64,000 nt of DNA from Nitrospira sp. (GTDB taxonomy: Bacteria; Nitrospirota; Nitrospiria; Nitrospirales; Nitrospiraceae). The position numbers were made by a program, and so were the translations under genes. Positions 17,131 to 26,678 of the stretch are shown piece by piece. The notes under the pieces are model-generated. The model worked only from the letters and a program-made list of their open reading frames with translations. It did not search any database and was not told where the DNA came from. Where the stretch lies: contig JACOEH010000024.1 in NCBI GenBank assembly GCA_024998685.1, forward strand, positions 1 through 64,000, read 5' to 3'. How positions within the stretch are numbered: the first letter of the stretch is position 1; each line of letters starts with the position of its first letter.

Positions 17131-18030
17131 CTAATCGAGCGGCACCGTGATCGTCACTTCATTGCCCAGCTCGTTGTACGCCAAGCAGGGAAAGAACGAT
17201 CGGGCCAAAAGAATCCCCCGCCCGTTCGTATCTTCCGATTTGCAGACCTCATGAGATCGCGCGAGTAGACTCCTCCACTTGAAACCTTTGCCCTCATCGA
17301 TGATCCGGTACACCAGACAGTTTGCATCCTTATCATGGAGCAGATGCATGGTCACTCGACGATCCCTCAGCCGAGCTTGAGCAAGTCGGTCAGCGAGCAG
17401 CTGCTCATAGCGACCTTCCAGCAAGGCCTTGTGCTTCTCCTGGTATTGGATCTCGAGATTCCCATGTTCAACGGCGTTGAAGAGTAATTCTTGTAACGCT
17501 CCGCGAAGATGCAATCGCCGGATCGGAGGGAGTATCAAAGCCGTCGTTTTGATGAGCCAGGAGAGCACCCCCGGGATATGGGCCGGATCGGAATCGACGG
17601 TCACTCGATATTCCGATCGGCAAAGTCCCGGGATGTCCGCCAAGTTTCCTGGCAGAAGATTCCGAGCGCGCTGCAACGCATGCGCCAGCTCTTCTTCCGT
17701 CACAGGCTTGTGCAGATAGTCGGCGGCCCCGATCCGAAGCGCCTGGACGATCATCGGTTCCGGCGCATCCTTTGCCATGACGATCACCGGACAACGTTCA
17801 TGTCTGGCCTTCAATTCTCGTAGTAAAGTCAGGCCCGTTGCCTCGGGAAGAAATAGATCGGTGATCACGATGTCCGGAGCCGCCATGTCGATCGTGGTTA
17901 ATGCGGTAGCCGGGTCGGATGCCGCAACGACAGAAAACCCTTTGCCCTGCACGTGTTCGGCAATATGCGCCTGGGTGTCCAGACAGGGATCGATCACCAA
18001 GAGATGATCAGAGGTCGTGAGCCTACTCAC
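17131..18030 (-). CDS. Receiver-HATPase protein (RsbW/anti-sigma-like kinase)
   Basis: 299 residues from GTG 18030, which overlaps the upstream HPt stop (GTGA). An N-terminal receiver domain (LLVIDP, phospho-Asp in IVITDLFLP, Lys in YLHKPV) is joined to a C-terminal GHKL ATPase of the serine-kinase/anti-sigma type (LQELLFNAVEHGN, RIIDEGKGF, NGRGILLARSF). Such kinases phosphorylate STAS antagonists or hold sigma factors. It is the last gene of the STAS/SpoIIE/HPt module, so phosphorelay control of a partner switch is inferred. Confidence 0.85.
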   Translation of the reverse strand: MSRLTTSDHLLVIDPCLDTQAHIAEHVQGKGFSVVAASDPATALTTIDMAAPDIVITDLFLPEATGLTLLRELKARHERCPVIVMAKDAPEPMIVQALRIGAADYLHKPVTEEELAHALQRARNLLPGNLADIPGLCRSEYRVTVDSDPAHIPGVLSWLIKTTALILPPIRRLHLRGALQELLFNAVEHGNLEIQYQEKHKALLEGRYEQLLADRLAQARLRDRRVTMHLLHDKDANCLVYRIIDEGKGFKWRSLLARSHEVCKSEDTNGRGILLARSFFPCLAYNELGNEVTITVPLD

Positions 18031-18398
18031 GCGGCCATTCCTTTGTCGCGCACCCGACGGAGTGCGGCTAGAAGACGTTGGAATTCCTGTTCCAGCGTGG
18101 CATAGAGCCGCCCTCCCTGCGCCAAATTTCCTGCTTTCGCCGACTCTTCCAATTGTTTGCAGGCTTGAAGCGCGGCCGGGGCGCAAAACTGTAAGAGAGC
18201 GCCCTTCAACCGGTGGCTTGATCGCGCCACACCTGCCGCATTCCCGGCATCCAAGGCAGCCTGAGCGTTCGCCAAGTCCTTTGGACCATGTTCCATAAAT
18301 AATTCGATCATCATCCGGAACGTTTCTCGATCATCATCGACACGAGCGAGAGCCTCATCGAGACGGAAGACGGGCTCATGGTTCAGACGATCGCTCAT
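18027..18398 (-). CDS. Histidine phosphotransfer (HPt) protein
   Basis: 123 residues, a single four-helix HPt domain with the phospho-accepting His62 in SSHRLKGALLQF. It passes phosphoryl groups between receiver domains. It overlaps both neighbours by four bases, between two receiver-containing output proteins, which it could serve. No kinase is in the same operon. Confidence 0.9.
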   Translation of the reverse strand: MSDRLNHEPVFRLDEALARVDDDRETFRMMIELFMEHGPKDLANAQAALDAGNAAGVARSSHRLKGALLQFCAPAALQACKQLEESAKAGNLAQGGRLYATLEQEFQRLLAALRRVRDKGMAA

Positions 18399-19612
18399 GA
18401 AAAGACGTTCTCGGCCAATTCAACCCCCATCAACGCCACATCATCGGGGAAGTGATCGTGTCCCTGCCATCGCACCGCTTCCTCAATCGTCCCGGATACG
18501 ACGTCCGACAGAGAACGATGGCCGAACGCACGAACCGTCTGTTCCAGGCGATCTTGTCCCCACAGTTCACCGTTCGAGGTCGGCACTTCGTAGAGACCGT
18601 CGCTCAACACGTACAACCGATCCCCGGGCCCGACTGGAAGCTCCTCCGTGAGATAGGTCGTCGATGGATCGAAGCCCAAGGGGAAATTTGGTCTGGCCAG
18701 CCAACGGACTTCGCCGGACCGACGATGAAGAAGCGCTCCATTGTGTCCGGCCGTCGCGTAGGACAGCGTACGAGCACGAACGTCCAGTTCGGCAAAAATG
18801 ATCGTAAAGTAATTCCCATCCTCCGTCAGCGGAAACTGTCTGTTCGCTTCCGTCAAAATCGCGCCCGGATCACTGGACCCGACATGATGCAGCAGATTTT
18901 CTCTCCGCAAAAAAGTTGAAAATGAGGCCGACCGCAGCGCCGACGATACCCCGTGACCTGACGCATCCAACAAATACAGGGTCAGTACGTCCTCACTCCA
19001 CGGCACGATATTGAAGAGGTCACCCCCCAAACCGAGCGACGGCCGATAGGCATGGACCATCTGCACGCCCCGCAACGGTGTCCCAGGCGCAGGAAGCAAC
19101 GACTCCACATAGCGCGCAGCCGATTGGAGTTCCCGTTCAAGGACCTCTTGTTTCCTCCGGATTTCCTCCGTCACATCCTCGAGCCTTCGGATCAAGGTCG
19201 CCGTGCGCATACCGGCCTGGACGCGGGCCGTGATTTCATACTTGCTGGCGGCCTTGCTGAGAAAGTCGTCGGCTCCCCGGGCCAGGCCTTCGGCGATCTG
19301 CTGAGGCTGATCATGACTCGTCATCATGAGAATTTGGCTCGACAGCAGCACAGGATCCTGACGAACCTGCTCGCAGAAGGACGGTCCGTCCATTTCCGGC
19401 ATCATCCAATCCAAGATGGTCAAATCGGGCCGCTCACGTCGGAGCGACTCCAACCCGGCCTTTCCATCGCCGGCTTCGATTACCCGATAGCCGAGCCGTT
19501 TGAGTCGAGCCGCTAAGGCCGTCCTCGCGGTAGGCTCATCATCCACGACCAGGACAGTGCGAGCCCCTTTCCCGGCAGCAAGAGGCGGCGCTGTTGATGA
19601 GGTTGACGGCAT
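18395..19612 (-). CDS. Receiver-SpoIIE/PP2C-type phosphatase
   Basis: 405 residues from ATG 19612. A receiver domain with phospho-Asp68 (LTILDWMMPEMDG) is followed by a coiled linker (EEIRRKQEVLERELQSA) and a PP2C-like SpoIIE domain with metal sites in GGDLFN, LDASGHGVSSA and DDVAL. The usual Lys-Pro of the receiver is Lys-Ala here. Such RsbU-type proteins dephosphorylate STAS antagonists. The STAS gene lies just upstream on the same strand. Confidence 0.9.
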   Translation of the reverse strand: MPSTSSTAPPLAAGKGARTVLVVDDEPTARTALAARLKRLGYRVIEAGDGKAGLESLRRERPDLTILDWMMPEMDGPSFCEQVRQDPVLLSSQILMMTSHDQPQQIAEGLARGADDFLSKAASKYEITARVQAGMRTATLIRRLEDVTEEIRRKQEVLERELQSAARYVESLLPAPGTPLRGVQMVHAYRPSLGLGGDLFNIVPWSEDVLTLYLLDASGHGVSSALRSASFSTFLRRENLLHHVGSSDPGAILTEANRQFPLTEDGNYFTIIFAELDVRARTLSYATAGHNGALLHRRSGEVRWLARPNFPLGFDPSTTYLTEELPVGPGDRLYVLSDGLYEVPTSNGELWGQDRLEQTVRAFGHRSLSDVVSGTIEEAVRWQGHDHFPDDVALMGVELAENVFS

Positions 19613-19765
19613 CAGCGATCTTTCATGCGTCGCATACGTTGTCGAGAAATCGCATGGACATGTTCCGCGTGAAGTGCATCTCGTAAAGCGTGAAGCGCAG
19701 GACGGAATCGAAGTGTATCTCATCCGTGTTTGCGAAATACGAGATACGCTTCACACGCAAGCGGG
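19613..19765. other. Spacer with a shared 13-mer ATACGAGATACGC
   Basis: The 13-mer at 19737-19749 recurs at 33820-33832 in another gap. Related GAGAT.C.CTTC words surround it and form imperfect inverted repeats. No gene is visible. Confidence 0.45.
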
Positions 19766-20116
19766 CTAAGCCGCGCGCCGATGCCCGGCCAAAGCATCCT
19801 GCTCATTGTCATAAACGGGGATCAGTTTCTGAATGTTGGCCAAACTCATGATTTCCCGCACGTAACTTTGCGGCTTCAACATGCTCACTTTTCCTTGGCT
19901 CAATTTAAAGTTCTGGGAGACGAGCGCCAGCAAGCCAAGCCCTGAACTATCCACAAATCGGACTTCGGCCATGTTTAAGATCAGATGCCGACAGCCCTTC
20001 TGCCGAATCGTCTCCACGGCCGTTTTGAATTGTTCTCGATTCGCGTACGTGAGATCTCCCGCCATCTCAAGAACCACACCGTTCGGAACGGGGCGCTCTT
20101 TGGTTTGCATCGACAT
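19766..20116 (-). CDS. STAS-domain anti-sigma factor antagonist
   Basis: 116 residues, one STAS domain with the conserved phospho-site region EVRFVDSSGLGLL. In this family the Ser is phosphorylated by an RsbW-type kinase and dephosphorylated by a SpoIIE-type phosphatase, and both are encoded just downstream. The ATG follows AAGGAGA by six bases. It sits between cheB and the phosphatase gene, tying the switch to the chemotaxis genes by location. Confidence 0.9.
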   Translation of the reverse strand: MSMQTKERPVPNGVVLEMAGDLTYANREQFKTAVETIRQKGCRHLILNMAEVRFVDSSGLGLLALVSQNFKLSQGKVSMLKPQSYVREIMSLANIQKLIPVYDNEQDALAGHRRAA

Positions 20117-20205
20117 GGGCGTCTCCTTCTTTTAGATAAGGGCACAATGGGGTCGCTTCTTCTGCGCATGCTGATTGCACAATCGGCATAGCCGACTCCT
20201 GAGCC

Positions 20206-21270
20206 TCAGCGGCTCACATGGGTGAGTATGGCACCGGCGATATCGTTCAGCGGCAGAACTTTATCCACCGCGCCGGCCTTGATCGCCTCTTTCGGCATGC
20301 CGAACACGACACAGCTCGTTTCATCTTGAGCGATCGTGAAGGCGCCGGCTTGTTTCATTGCCAACATTTCTTTGGCGCCGTCGTTCCCCATCCCGGTGAG
20401 GATCACCCCGACAGCGTTGGCGCCGGCGTAGCGGGCTACTGAGGCAAACATGACATCCACAGACGGCCGATGGCGGTTGACCGGCGGATCCTGGTTGATC
20501 CGCACCGTGTATCGAGCGCCGCTCCTGACCAGTGTCATATGGAAATTACCTGGAGCGATCAGGGCATGTCCCGGCAACACACTGTCTCCGTCTTGCGCTT
20601 CCTTGACGGCAATCCGACAGAGCCGGTTCAGTCGGTCAGCCCATGTTTTCGTAAACCGCTCCGGCATATGTTGCGTAATCAGAATGGGGGGGGTATGCGG
20701 CGGGAGCCTTTCCAGTACCTCCTTCACAGCCTCCGTTCCACCGGTCGAAGAACCAATGGCGATGATGGTATCAGTCGTCTTGATCATGGCGCTTCCGGAG
20801 GGGAGAGATGAAGGGTGAGAGCTGAGGTGTTTCTGATCGTCTCTTCCCCCTGCCTGCTGACCCCTTACCCGAGCCACTGCGGCGGCTTTGACCTTGGCGA
20901 TGAGATCCTGGGCGAGCTCCTCCATCCCTTCTCGAAGATCGATCTTCGGCTTGGCAATAAAATCCACCGCTCCAAGTTCCAACGCACGCAATGTCGTCTG
21001 ACAGCCGACCTCCGTCAGTGAGCTCACCATCACCACCGGCATTGGGTGCCCGTGCATCAGCTTCTCCAAAAACGTGAGTCCGTCCATCTTGGGCATTTCC
21101 ACATCGAGAGTCAGCACGTCGGGGTTCAACGCCTTAATCTTCTCTCGCGCGATATAGGGATCAGGCGCGGAGCCGACGACTTCGATATCCGGATCCTTTG
21201 TGAGCAAGGTGGCGAGCACCTGCCGCATGAGAGCCGAATCATCGACGGTCAACACGCGAATCTTGCTCAT
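20206..21270 (-). CDS. cheB: Chemotaxis methylesterase/deamidase CheB
   Basis: 354 residues. A receiver domain ([23 protein letters not shown], Lys in DFIAKP) precedes the catalytic domain with Ser in GSSTGGTEA, His in [10 protein letters not shown] and Asp in [10 protein letters not shown]. It removes methyl groups from receptors and provides adaptation. The interdomain linker ([20 protein letters not shown]) is low complexity and looks derived from simple-sequence DNA. It is co-directional with cheD and cheR. Confidence 0.95.
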   Translation of the reverse strand: MSKIRVLTVDDSALMRQVLATLLTKDPDIEVVGSAPDPYIAREKIKALNPDVLTLDVEMPKMDGLTFLEKLMHGHPMPVVMVSSLTEVGCQTTLRALELGAVDFIAKPKIDLREGMEELAQDLIAKVKAAAVARVRGQQAGGRDDQKHLSSHPSSLPSGSAMIKTTDTIIAIGSSTGGTEAVKEVLERLPPHTPPILITQHMPERFTKTWADRLNRLCRIAVKEAQDGDSVLPGHALIAPGNFHMTLVRSGARYTVRINQDPPVNRHRPSVDVMFASVARYAGANAVGVILTGMGNDGAKEMLAMKQAGAFTIAQDETSCVVFGMPKEAIKAGAVDKVLPLNDIAGAILTHVSR

Positions 21271-21346
21271 ACAGCTCTCACGTTACACATGACACAAGGG
21301 GTTGCCACCTGAGCGTTGAGACGCCTCACACCGTACCGGCGCCATT

Positions 21347-21967
21347 CTAAAACAACGTGACCTCTTCCTCCGCCGCCTGTTCACGTGTCTGAATCCTGGC
21401 GGCGTACTCTTGCTCACGCATCTCGATCGTTCGGTTCTTAAGCCGCTCAAGTTTTTTCAACAGCACCCTCCCCGACTCGGTGAAGTAATACACTTTGCGT
21501 GGATACATATCGCCCAAATCAGTCTTACAGGCCGATAGTCCTTCGGCCCTGAGATACTCCAAAACCCATTCGGCATTTCTGGCGCCGACATCGATGGTGC
21601 CGTCATAAATCTTTCCGGCACCGAACAGTTTGACCTCTAAGCGACTCTTGACTCCTCCTCGCTTGAGAATACCGTTGATCAACGACTCCATGGCATAGGA
21701 ACCATATCGAGTGGATTCTCCCCATGAGTCGCAGCCTCCTTCATTCGGTTTCGGCAGCATAAAATGATTCATCCCGCCCACGCCGACAATCGGATCACGG
21801 ACACAGGCGGAGATGCATGAACCCAGCACGGTGTACACGATCATAGGATCGCCGCTCACAAAAACTTCTCCGGGCAGGATGGATGCGATCTCGTGGGGAA
21901 ATCGACTGTCACGCATCCGTCGAATATGGGCGAATTGATCGATTTCAGCGCGCGACATACGGATCAT
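21347..21967 (-). CDS. cheD: Chemoreceptor glutamine deamidase CheD
   Basis: 206 residues from ATG 21967, which overlaps the cheR stop (ATGA); an ATG at 22021 is an alternative. The catalytic Cys lies in TVLGSCISACV, the His in GGMNHFMLP, and the Thr/Lys part is present in EVKLFGAGKI. It deamidates receptor glutamines. The protein carries a ~50-residue basic, coiled tail (LKKLERLKNR...) ending EEEVTLF, beyond the usual CheD length. That ending resembles the C-terminus of the CheZ-like protein at 34278-34823. Confidence 0.92.
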   Translation of the reverse strand: MIRMSRAEIDQFAHIRRMRDSRFPHEIASILPGEVFVSGDPMIVYTVLGSCISACVRDPIVGVGGMNHFMLPKPNEGGCDSWGESTRYGSYAMESLINGILKRGGVKSRLEVKLFGAGKIYDGTIDVGARNAEWVLEYLRAEGLSACKTDLGDMYPRKVYYFTESGRVLLKKLERLKNRTIEMREQEYAARIQTREQAAEEEVTLF

Positions 21968-22782
21968 CGCTCCCGTTGATAGATCGTCGGAGCCAAGCAC
22001 TTGAAAGAATGGCTTATCCATTGAAGGCTTTCGGAGTGTCCGATGAATAAATACCCGCCCGGCTTCAGATAGCGGTGAAATTTATTGACGAGCGTTTCTT
22101 GAGTGGGACGATCAAAATAGATCATGACATTCCGGCAGAAGATCACATCAAGCGGATTTTTAATGAGAAAATCGTCGTCCATCAAGTTGAGTCTCCGAAA
22201 ACGGATCATGGAGGCCAAGTGTGGTTTGACCTTAAAGCAACCCGTACTGTCGCCGCGCCCACGAAGGAAATGCCGCCTCAGCACACCGGGAGGAATATCT
22301 CGAACTCGGTCCTCGTCGTAGATACCCGATGCCGCCCTTGCCAAAACACGTGTCGACAGGTCGGATGCCAGAATCTTGAAATCCCATTCCTGTGGGCTCT
22401 GAACGCTCTCGAAGAGCGTGATCGCGATCGTATAGGGTTCTTCTCCGGTCGAACAGGCGGACGACCAAATCCGAATCCGTTTTTGCGGAATCAATTCGGG
22501 CAATATCACGTCGCGGAGAAAATCAAAATGTTTGGGCTCGCGTAAAAAATCTGTTTTGTTGGTCGAAATCAAATCCAGCATCCGCGTGAACTCTTCCCGC
22601 GCCGGATCTCCGGTCACTTCGTCGTAATACTGCAAAAAGGTCTCGAGTTTGAGTTCCCGCAGACGTTTGGACAGCCTGGATTCCAGCAAACTTTGCTTTT
22701 GCGGACCGAGCGAGATTCCGCTCTCGTTATAAATAAGCGTGCGAAAAAGTCCGAATTCCTTCGATGTGATTTTGCAATCCAC
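21964..22782 (-). CDS. cheR: Chemotaxis receptor methyltransferase CheR
   Basis: 272 residues from GTG 22782, which has AAGGGG eight bases upstream (a TTG at 22803 is less likely). An N-terminal helical domain with TNKTDFLREPKHF is followed by the SAM-binding SSACSTGEEPYTIA and the NVMIYFDRPTQ and GHSESL motifs. It methylates receptor glutamates. It heads the cheR-cheD-cheB-STAS run. Confidence 0.95.
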   Translation of the reverse strand: MDCKITSKEFGLFRTLIYNESGISLGPQKQSLLESRLSKRLRELKLETFLQYYDEVTGDPAREEFTRMLDLISTNKTDFLREPKHFDFLRDVILPELIPQKRIRIWSSACSTGEEPYTIAITLFESVQSPQEWDFKILASDLSTRVLARAASGIYDEDRVRDIPPGVLRRHFLRGRGDSTGCFKVKPHLASMIRFRRLNLMDDDFLIKNPLDVIFCRNVMIYFDRPTQETLVNKFHRYLKPGGYLFIGHSESLQWISHSFKCLAPTIYQRER

Positions 22783-23012
22783 CCGGCACGCCCCTTGTAC
22801 CAAAAATCAGCCAGCAACACACACAGAGACCTGTCCGATGGCGGCAAATGCCTTTTCGGTTGTTTGATGGGAATTCTTGATGATCTGCGTTTCGCCAGCC
22901 TGGCATACCGGCAAAAGCGCCCATACCGGAAAGAGCTGATCGTGGTTACAAAAGTGCCTGCCTTTGCGCGCACGTGGCTGATGATGGTCGATCCGATCTC
23001 CTGGAGAAATGC

Positions 23013-23747
23013 TTAGGCGGCCGCTTGTCCTTCGGATGCATCGGCCTCAGATGACAGGTGAGTCATAAGCGCCGTCTCCAATTGTTGAAGTGATTGGAGG
23101 AGCGATCGGCAATGGGTCTTCGTCACACCGCCGTTCCCATTGTATGTCGAATAGAGTTGTACGAATCGATTTGCCCCGAGCATGGACGCGCTGTCGCAAA
23201 GTTCTGGAAGCAGTTGTTGGAGGCTCTCTGAAATAGGCTCATGCACATCGCTCTGTTCCAGCGCCACTACCTTCAGAGCAGCGCGTACTTGGTCGGACAA
23301 CATTTTGATAAGTTCATCATATTCCCCCGGCGACACATCCAATTTTCCTATCATGATCCATTTATCGAGTAGAACACGCGGTTTTGATTGCAAGAGTTCC
23401 CCGACTCGATTGAGCAACTGTTGCCTCTCGATGGGCTTTACGAGGAAGCCGTCACATCGAACGCGCTTCGCACGTTTCACCGTTTCCAGATCCGCATGAG
23501 CCGATGCGATGAGAATGGGTATATGATTGAATTGTGGTATGGCACGAACCTTCTCGATCAGCTCTAACCCGTCCATTTCCGGCATCATATAATCGGTAAC
23601 GATGAGTTGCATCTCCGGTATATCCGGCAACATCGCGAGCGCCTCTTTCCCATTTCCGGCTATCTCGGATTGAAAACCTGCGCCTCGGAGCATCAGGACC
23701 AAGAGTTTCGCATTCACTGGATTATCTTCAACAATCAAAATAGACAC
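23013..23747 (-). CDS. Response regulator with a C-terminal HPt-like domain lacking the His
   Basis: 244 residues from GTG 23747 with AAAGGAGAG upstream. Residues 1-125 form a receiver (ILIVEDN, phospho-Asp in IVTDYMMPEMDG, Lys in GFLVKP). The rest is helical and resembles an HPt bundle (ESLQQLLPELCDSASMLGANRF), but no His stands at the expected place. It lies alone between cheR and the MCP gene, so a role in chemotaxis is only inferred. Confidence 0.75.
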   Translation of the reverse strand: MSILIVEDNPVNAKLLVLMLRGAGFQSEIAGNGKEALAMLPDIPEMQLIVTDYMMPEMDGLELIEKVRAIPQFNHIPILIASAHADLETVKRAKRVRCDGFLVKPIERQQLLNRVGELLQSKPRVLLDKWIMIGKLDVSPGEYDELIKMLSDQVRAALKVVALEQSDVHEPISESLQQLLPELCDSASMLGANRFVQLYSTYNGNGGVTKTHCRSLLQSLQQLETALMTHLSSEADASEGQAAA

Positions 23748-23927
23748 GGCAGTCTCTCCTTTTTACCCGTTTGTCGGGATGCCGCCGATGCCGCTTTCTT
23801 TTCAGTCAGTACTATTCACTGGGGTCTCATGGACTGCCGGTTCACCTTAGACAGGTTATTTAAATCAAGACCATAACTCATTATAATTATTTACTTTTCT
23901 TGTTGACAGATCGAGCGGCGAGCATTC

Positions 23928-26339
23928 CTAGAATTCCTCGAACTCGTCTCCCTTGTTGCGATAGTCCTTGCCGTTTCCTGCCGCGAGACCGACTGGTTGA
24001 TGCTCCTCGACCGATCTGCCGGAGATCGACGGCTGCTTCGGGCTCTTCGGATTGTACGAACTCACTGCAGGCCTAGCCGGCTGTTTGCTCTGTGCGACAC
24101 TCTCCCGCTTCGCCGCTTCTGCTGCCCGCCGACTTTCAGACTGCTGAATCTTGAATACCTCCACTTGTCGCATCAGCTCTTTAGCCTGTTCCTTCATCGA
24201 CTGGCTGGCGGAGGCTGTTTCCTCGACCAGGGCGGCATTCTGCTGAGTGCCTTCATCCATCTGCATAATGGCTTTGTTCACCTGATCGATCCCGCTTGCC
24301 TGCTCCTGGGACGCGGCGCTGATTTCGGCGATGATGTCGGTGACTCGTTTGACGGATCCGACGATCTCCTCGAGCGTCTTTCCGGACTGATTGACCAACT
24401 CAGTGCCGTCCGTGACACGTTGGATCGATTCGTTGATCAAACCCTTGATCTCCTTCGCCGCGGTTGCGGAACGCTGGGCTAAATTCCGCACTTCGGCAGC
24501 CACCACGGCAAATCCCCTGCCATGTTCCCCGGCCCGCGCCGCTTCTACAGCGGCATTCAATGCCAACAGGTTGGTCTGGAAGGCGATTTCATCGATCACG
24601 GTGATGATATCGGCGATTTTCTTGCTGCTCTTGTTGATCTCGCCCATCGCGTCGACCGCCCTGGTGGTGACCGCTCCTCCCTTGTTGGCGATATCGCGGG
24701 CGGCGATGGCCAACTGATTCGCTTGTTTGGAGTTGTCGGCGTTCTGTTTGACGGTGGACGTCATTTCTTCCATTGATGCGGACGTTTCTTCCAAGGCGCC
24801 GGCCTGCTCGCTCGTCCGTTTCGCGAGGTCGTCGCTGCCTTTGCTGATTTCCTCCGATCCGGCGGTGACGGCCTCGACCGCCTCGCGCACGAGCGACACC
24901 GTTTGAGTCAATTGCGTGATGGCCGTATTGAGGCTCGTCTTCATCTGCTCGAACTCGCCTTGGTACGCGCCTGTCATCTGCTTGGTCAAATCACCGGAGG
25001 CCAATGCCGTCAAGACGCTCTGCGCTTCGTGCAGCGGCGTGACGACTGCATCGAGCAACTGATTGAAGCTCGACGTGAGATCCTTCGCTGAACCTTGAAA
25101 TCGTCCGACATCGATCCGATCCGAGAGATTACCCATCGCGGCAGTCTGGATAAGTTTTTCTACCTCGTTCTGCGCTTGCTTTTGTCCGGTGATGTCGGTG
25201 GCGAATGCGACGATCTTGGACACTTTTCCAGCGCCGTCAAGAATCGGGTTGTAGGAGGCCTGAATCCAAATTTCCTTGCCTCCTTTCCCAACCCGGCGAT
25301 AGACCCCAGCATCAAACTCTCCCCGGTTGAGTTTGTCCCAGAAGGCCTGATATTCGGTCGATGCGGCATAAGCTGCTTCGGCGAGCATCTGCTGGTGATG
25401 GCCTTTGACCTCGTCCAGCGTGTAGCCCACAAAATTCAAGAAGTTCTGGTTGGCAGCAATGATGGTGCCGTCCGTATTGAACTCGATCACACCCTCCGCT
25501 CTGTCCAATGCCGCCATCTTATATTTGGACTCGAGTGCTTCTCTGACGTTGGCTTCGATCTGCGTCGCCATCTGATTAAAGGCCGTCGCGAGCTTTCCGA
25601 TTTCGTCCTGTACTGTGACTGTCGAGCGGTGGGTCAGATTGCCGTTTTGGAGTTGATTCGCTGCACTCAGCACATTCATCAGGTTCTCAACGATCGACCT
25701 GGAGACAAACCACACGGTGAACGCACCGATGAGAAGCGCGCAGATGTTCAGTATGCCCATGCCCCAATTCAGGCTCGTGCTGAGATCGCGACCGGATTGG
25801 TAACTTTCCTCCGCCTGCCTATTATTTTCTTTAACCAACCAGTCGACCGCGTCATAGAGTACGCCGATTTTCTCGGCGAGCTCGGTCTTCTGAACCTCTG
25901 CCGCAGCGTCCTTGCTGTAATTCTTACTGAGTTGCAACACTTTCTTGCGGACTTCCATATACTCGGGTATCCCGGCTTGTAATTTTGCAAAGACCTTTTT
26001 TTCCTCTTCCACGACGATGAGGGGGACGTACTTTGCCAACAGGTCCTCTATTTCCTTGTCGAGTTCGGTGATGCTCTTTTCCCGCGCATCCATTGTGGCC
26101 GAATCATTCGCCAGAATGTGCCATACGACGAAGTTGTTCCTGCGCAGCATCTGCGCACGAAGATCACTCATGACCGTCACCCCAAGCAAGTTCGTCTTAT
26201 AGATAAACTCCGCGTTCCCGTTCAGCCGATTCATGCCCACGATGGACAAACCGCCGATGATGACAAGCAGGAATCCGGTGACCCCGAACCCGCACAGCAG
26301 TTTCAGCCTGATGCTGAGGTTCTTGAACGCGTTCAGCAT
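23928..26339 (-). CDS. Methyl-accepting chemotaxis protein with 4HB, HAMP and PAS domains
   Basis: 803 residues. Membrane helices at ~13-35 and ~192-213 flank a four-helix periplasmic sensor. A HAMP domain (214-266), a PAS domain (275-388: [31 protein letters not shown]), a second HAMP-like stretch (~395-480) and the signalling hairpin (tip [21 protein letters not shown] at 584-604) follow. A flexible Pro-rich linker leads to the last five residues EFEEF, which fit the aromatic-x-x-aromatic tether bound by pentapeptide-dependent CheR/CheB. PAS may bind a cofactor and sense redox or energy state; this cannot be decided from sequence. Confidence 0.95.
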   Translation of the reverse strand: MLNAFKNLSIRLKLLCGFGVTGFLLVIIGGLSIVGMNRLNGNAEFIYKTNLLGVTVMSDLRAQMLRRNNFVVWHILANDSATMDAREKSITELDKEIEDLLAKYVPLIVVEEEKKVFAKLQAGIPEYMEVRKKVLQLSKNYSKDAAAEVQKTELAEKIGVLYDAVDWLVKENNRQAEESYQSGRDLSTSLNWGMGILNICALLIGAFTVWFVSRSIVENLMNVLSAANQLQNGNLTHRSTVTVQDEIGKLATAFNQMATQIEANVREALESKYKMAALDRAEGVIEFNTDGTIIAANQNFLNFVGYTLDEVKGHHQQMLAEAAYAASTEYQAFWDKLNRGEFDAGVYRRVGKGGKEIWIQASYNPILDGAGKVSKIVAFATDITGQKQAQNEVEKLIQTAAMGNLSDRIDVGRFQGSAKDLTSSFNQLLDAVVTPLHEAQSVLTALASGDLTKQMTGAYQGEFEQMKTSLNTAITQLTQTVSLVREAVEAVTAGSEEISKGSDDLAKRTSEQAGALEETSASMEEMTSTVKQNADNSKQANQLAIAARDIANKGGAVTTRAVDAMGEINKSSKKIADIITVIDEIAFQTNLLALNAAVEAARAGEHGRGFAVVAAEVRNLAQRSATAAKEIKGLINESIQRVTDGTELVNQSGKTLEEIVGSVKRVTDIIAEISAASQEQASGIDQVNKAIMQMDEGTQQNAALVEETASASQSMKEQAKELMRQVEVFKIQQSESRRAAEAAKRESVAQSKQPARPAVSSYNPKSPKQPSISGRSVEEHQPVGLAAGNGKDYRNKGDEFEEF

Positions 26340-26678
26340 GTGCCCTCCATAAATCGAACTTCATCCGTGCTTTCGTGGAATCCCACACGAACTCTGCTTC
26401 GAGCGCTACCAGAGTGGTCGTAAAATGGCAGGTCTTTCTCCTGCCTGTCCAAATGGCTAAGCCATCCGTTCAACCGGAGATCCTATGCCTTGACTGACAC
26501 TCTATCGGTTCGGGATGAGAAACCTTAAGCAGCGGTGGAAGACAACCTGCAGTCAGAAAAATGGAGAACCTTGGGAAGGATTGTTTGGGAAATCCATCGA
26601 TTCTGCAAGAACTCCACGCGACGCCGGACCGGCAAGGATATCGATCCGGCGACCATGGGATGGACGACGGTTATGGCT
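26340..26678. other. Gap upstream of the MCP gene
   Basis: Apart from a sigma-28-like promoter (listed separately) and small hairpins (GGCAGG/CCTGCC at ~26428-26446 and ATGGCTAAGCCAT at 26453-26465), I see no gene in this stretch. Confidence 0.5.
26502..26528 (-). promoter_or_regulatory. Possible sigma-28 (FliA) promoter of the MCP gene
   Basis: The minus strand reads TAAGGTTT, ten bases, then ACCGATAG, close to the TAAAGTTT-N11-GCCGATAA pattern of flagellar class-3 promoters. It is about 160 bases before the MCP start. The spacing is one base short. Confidence 0.4.
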
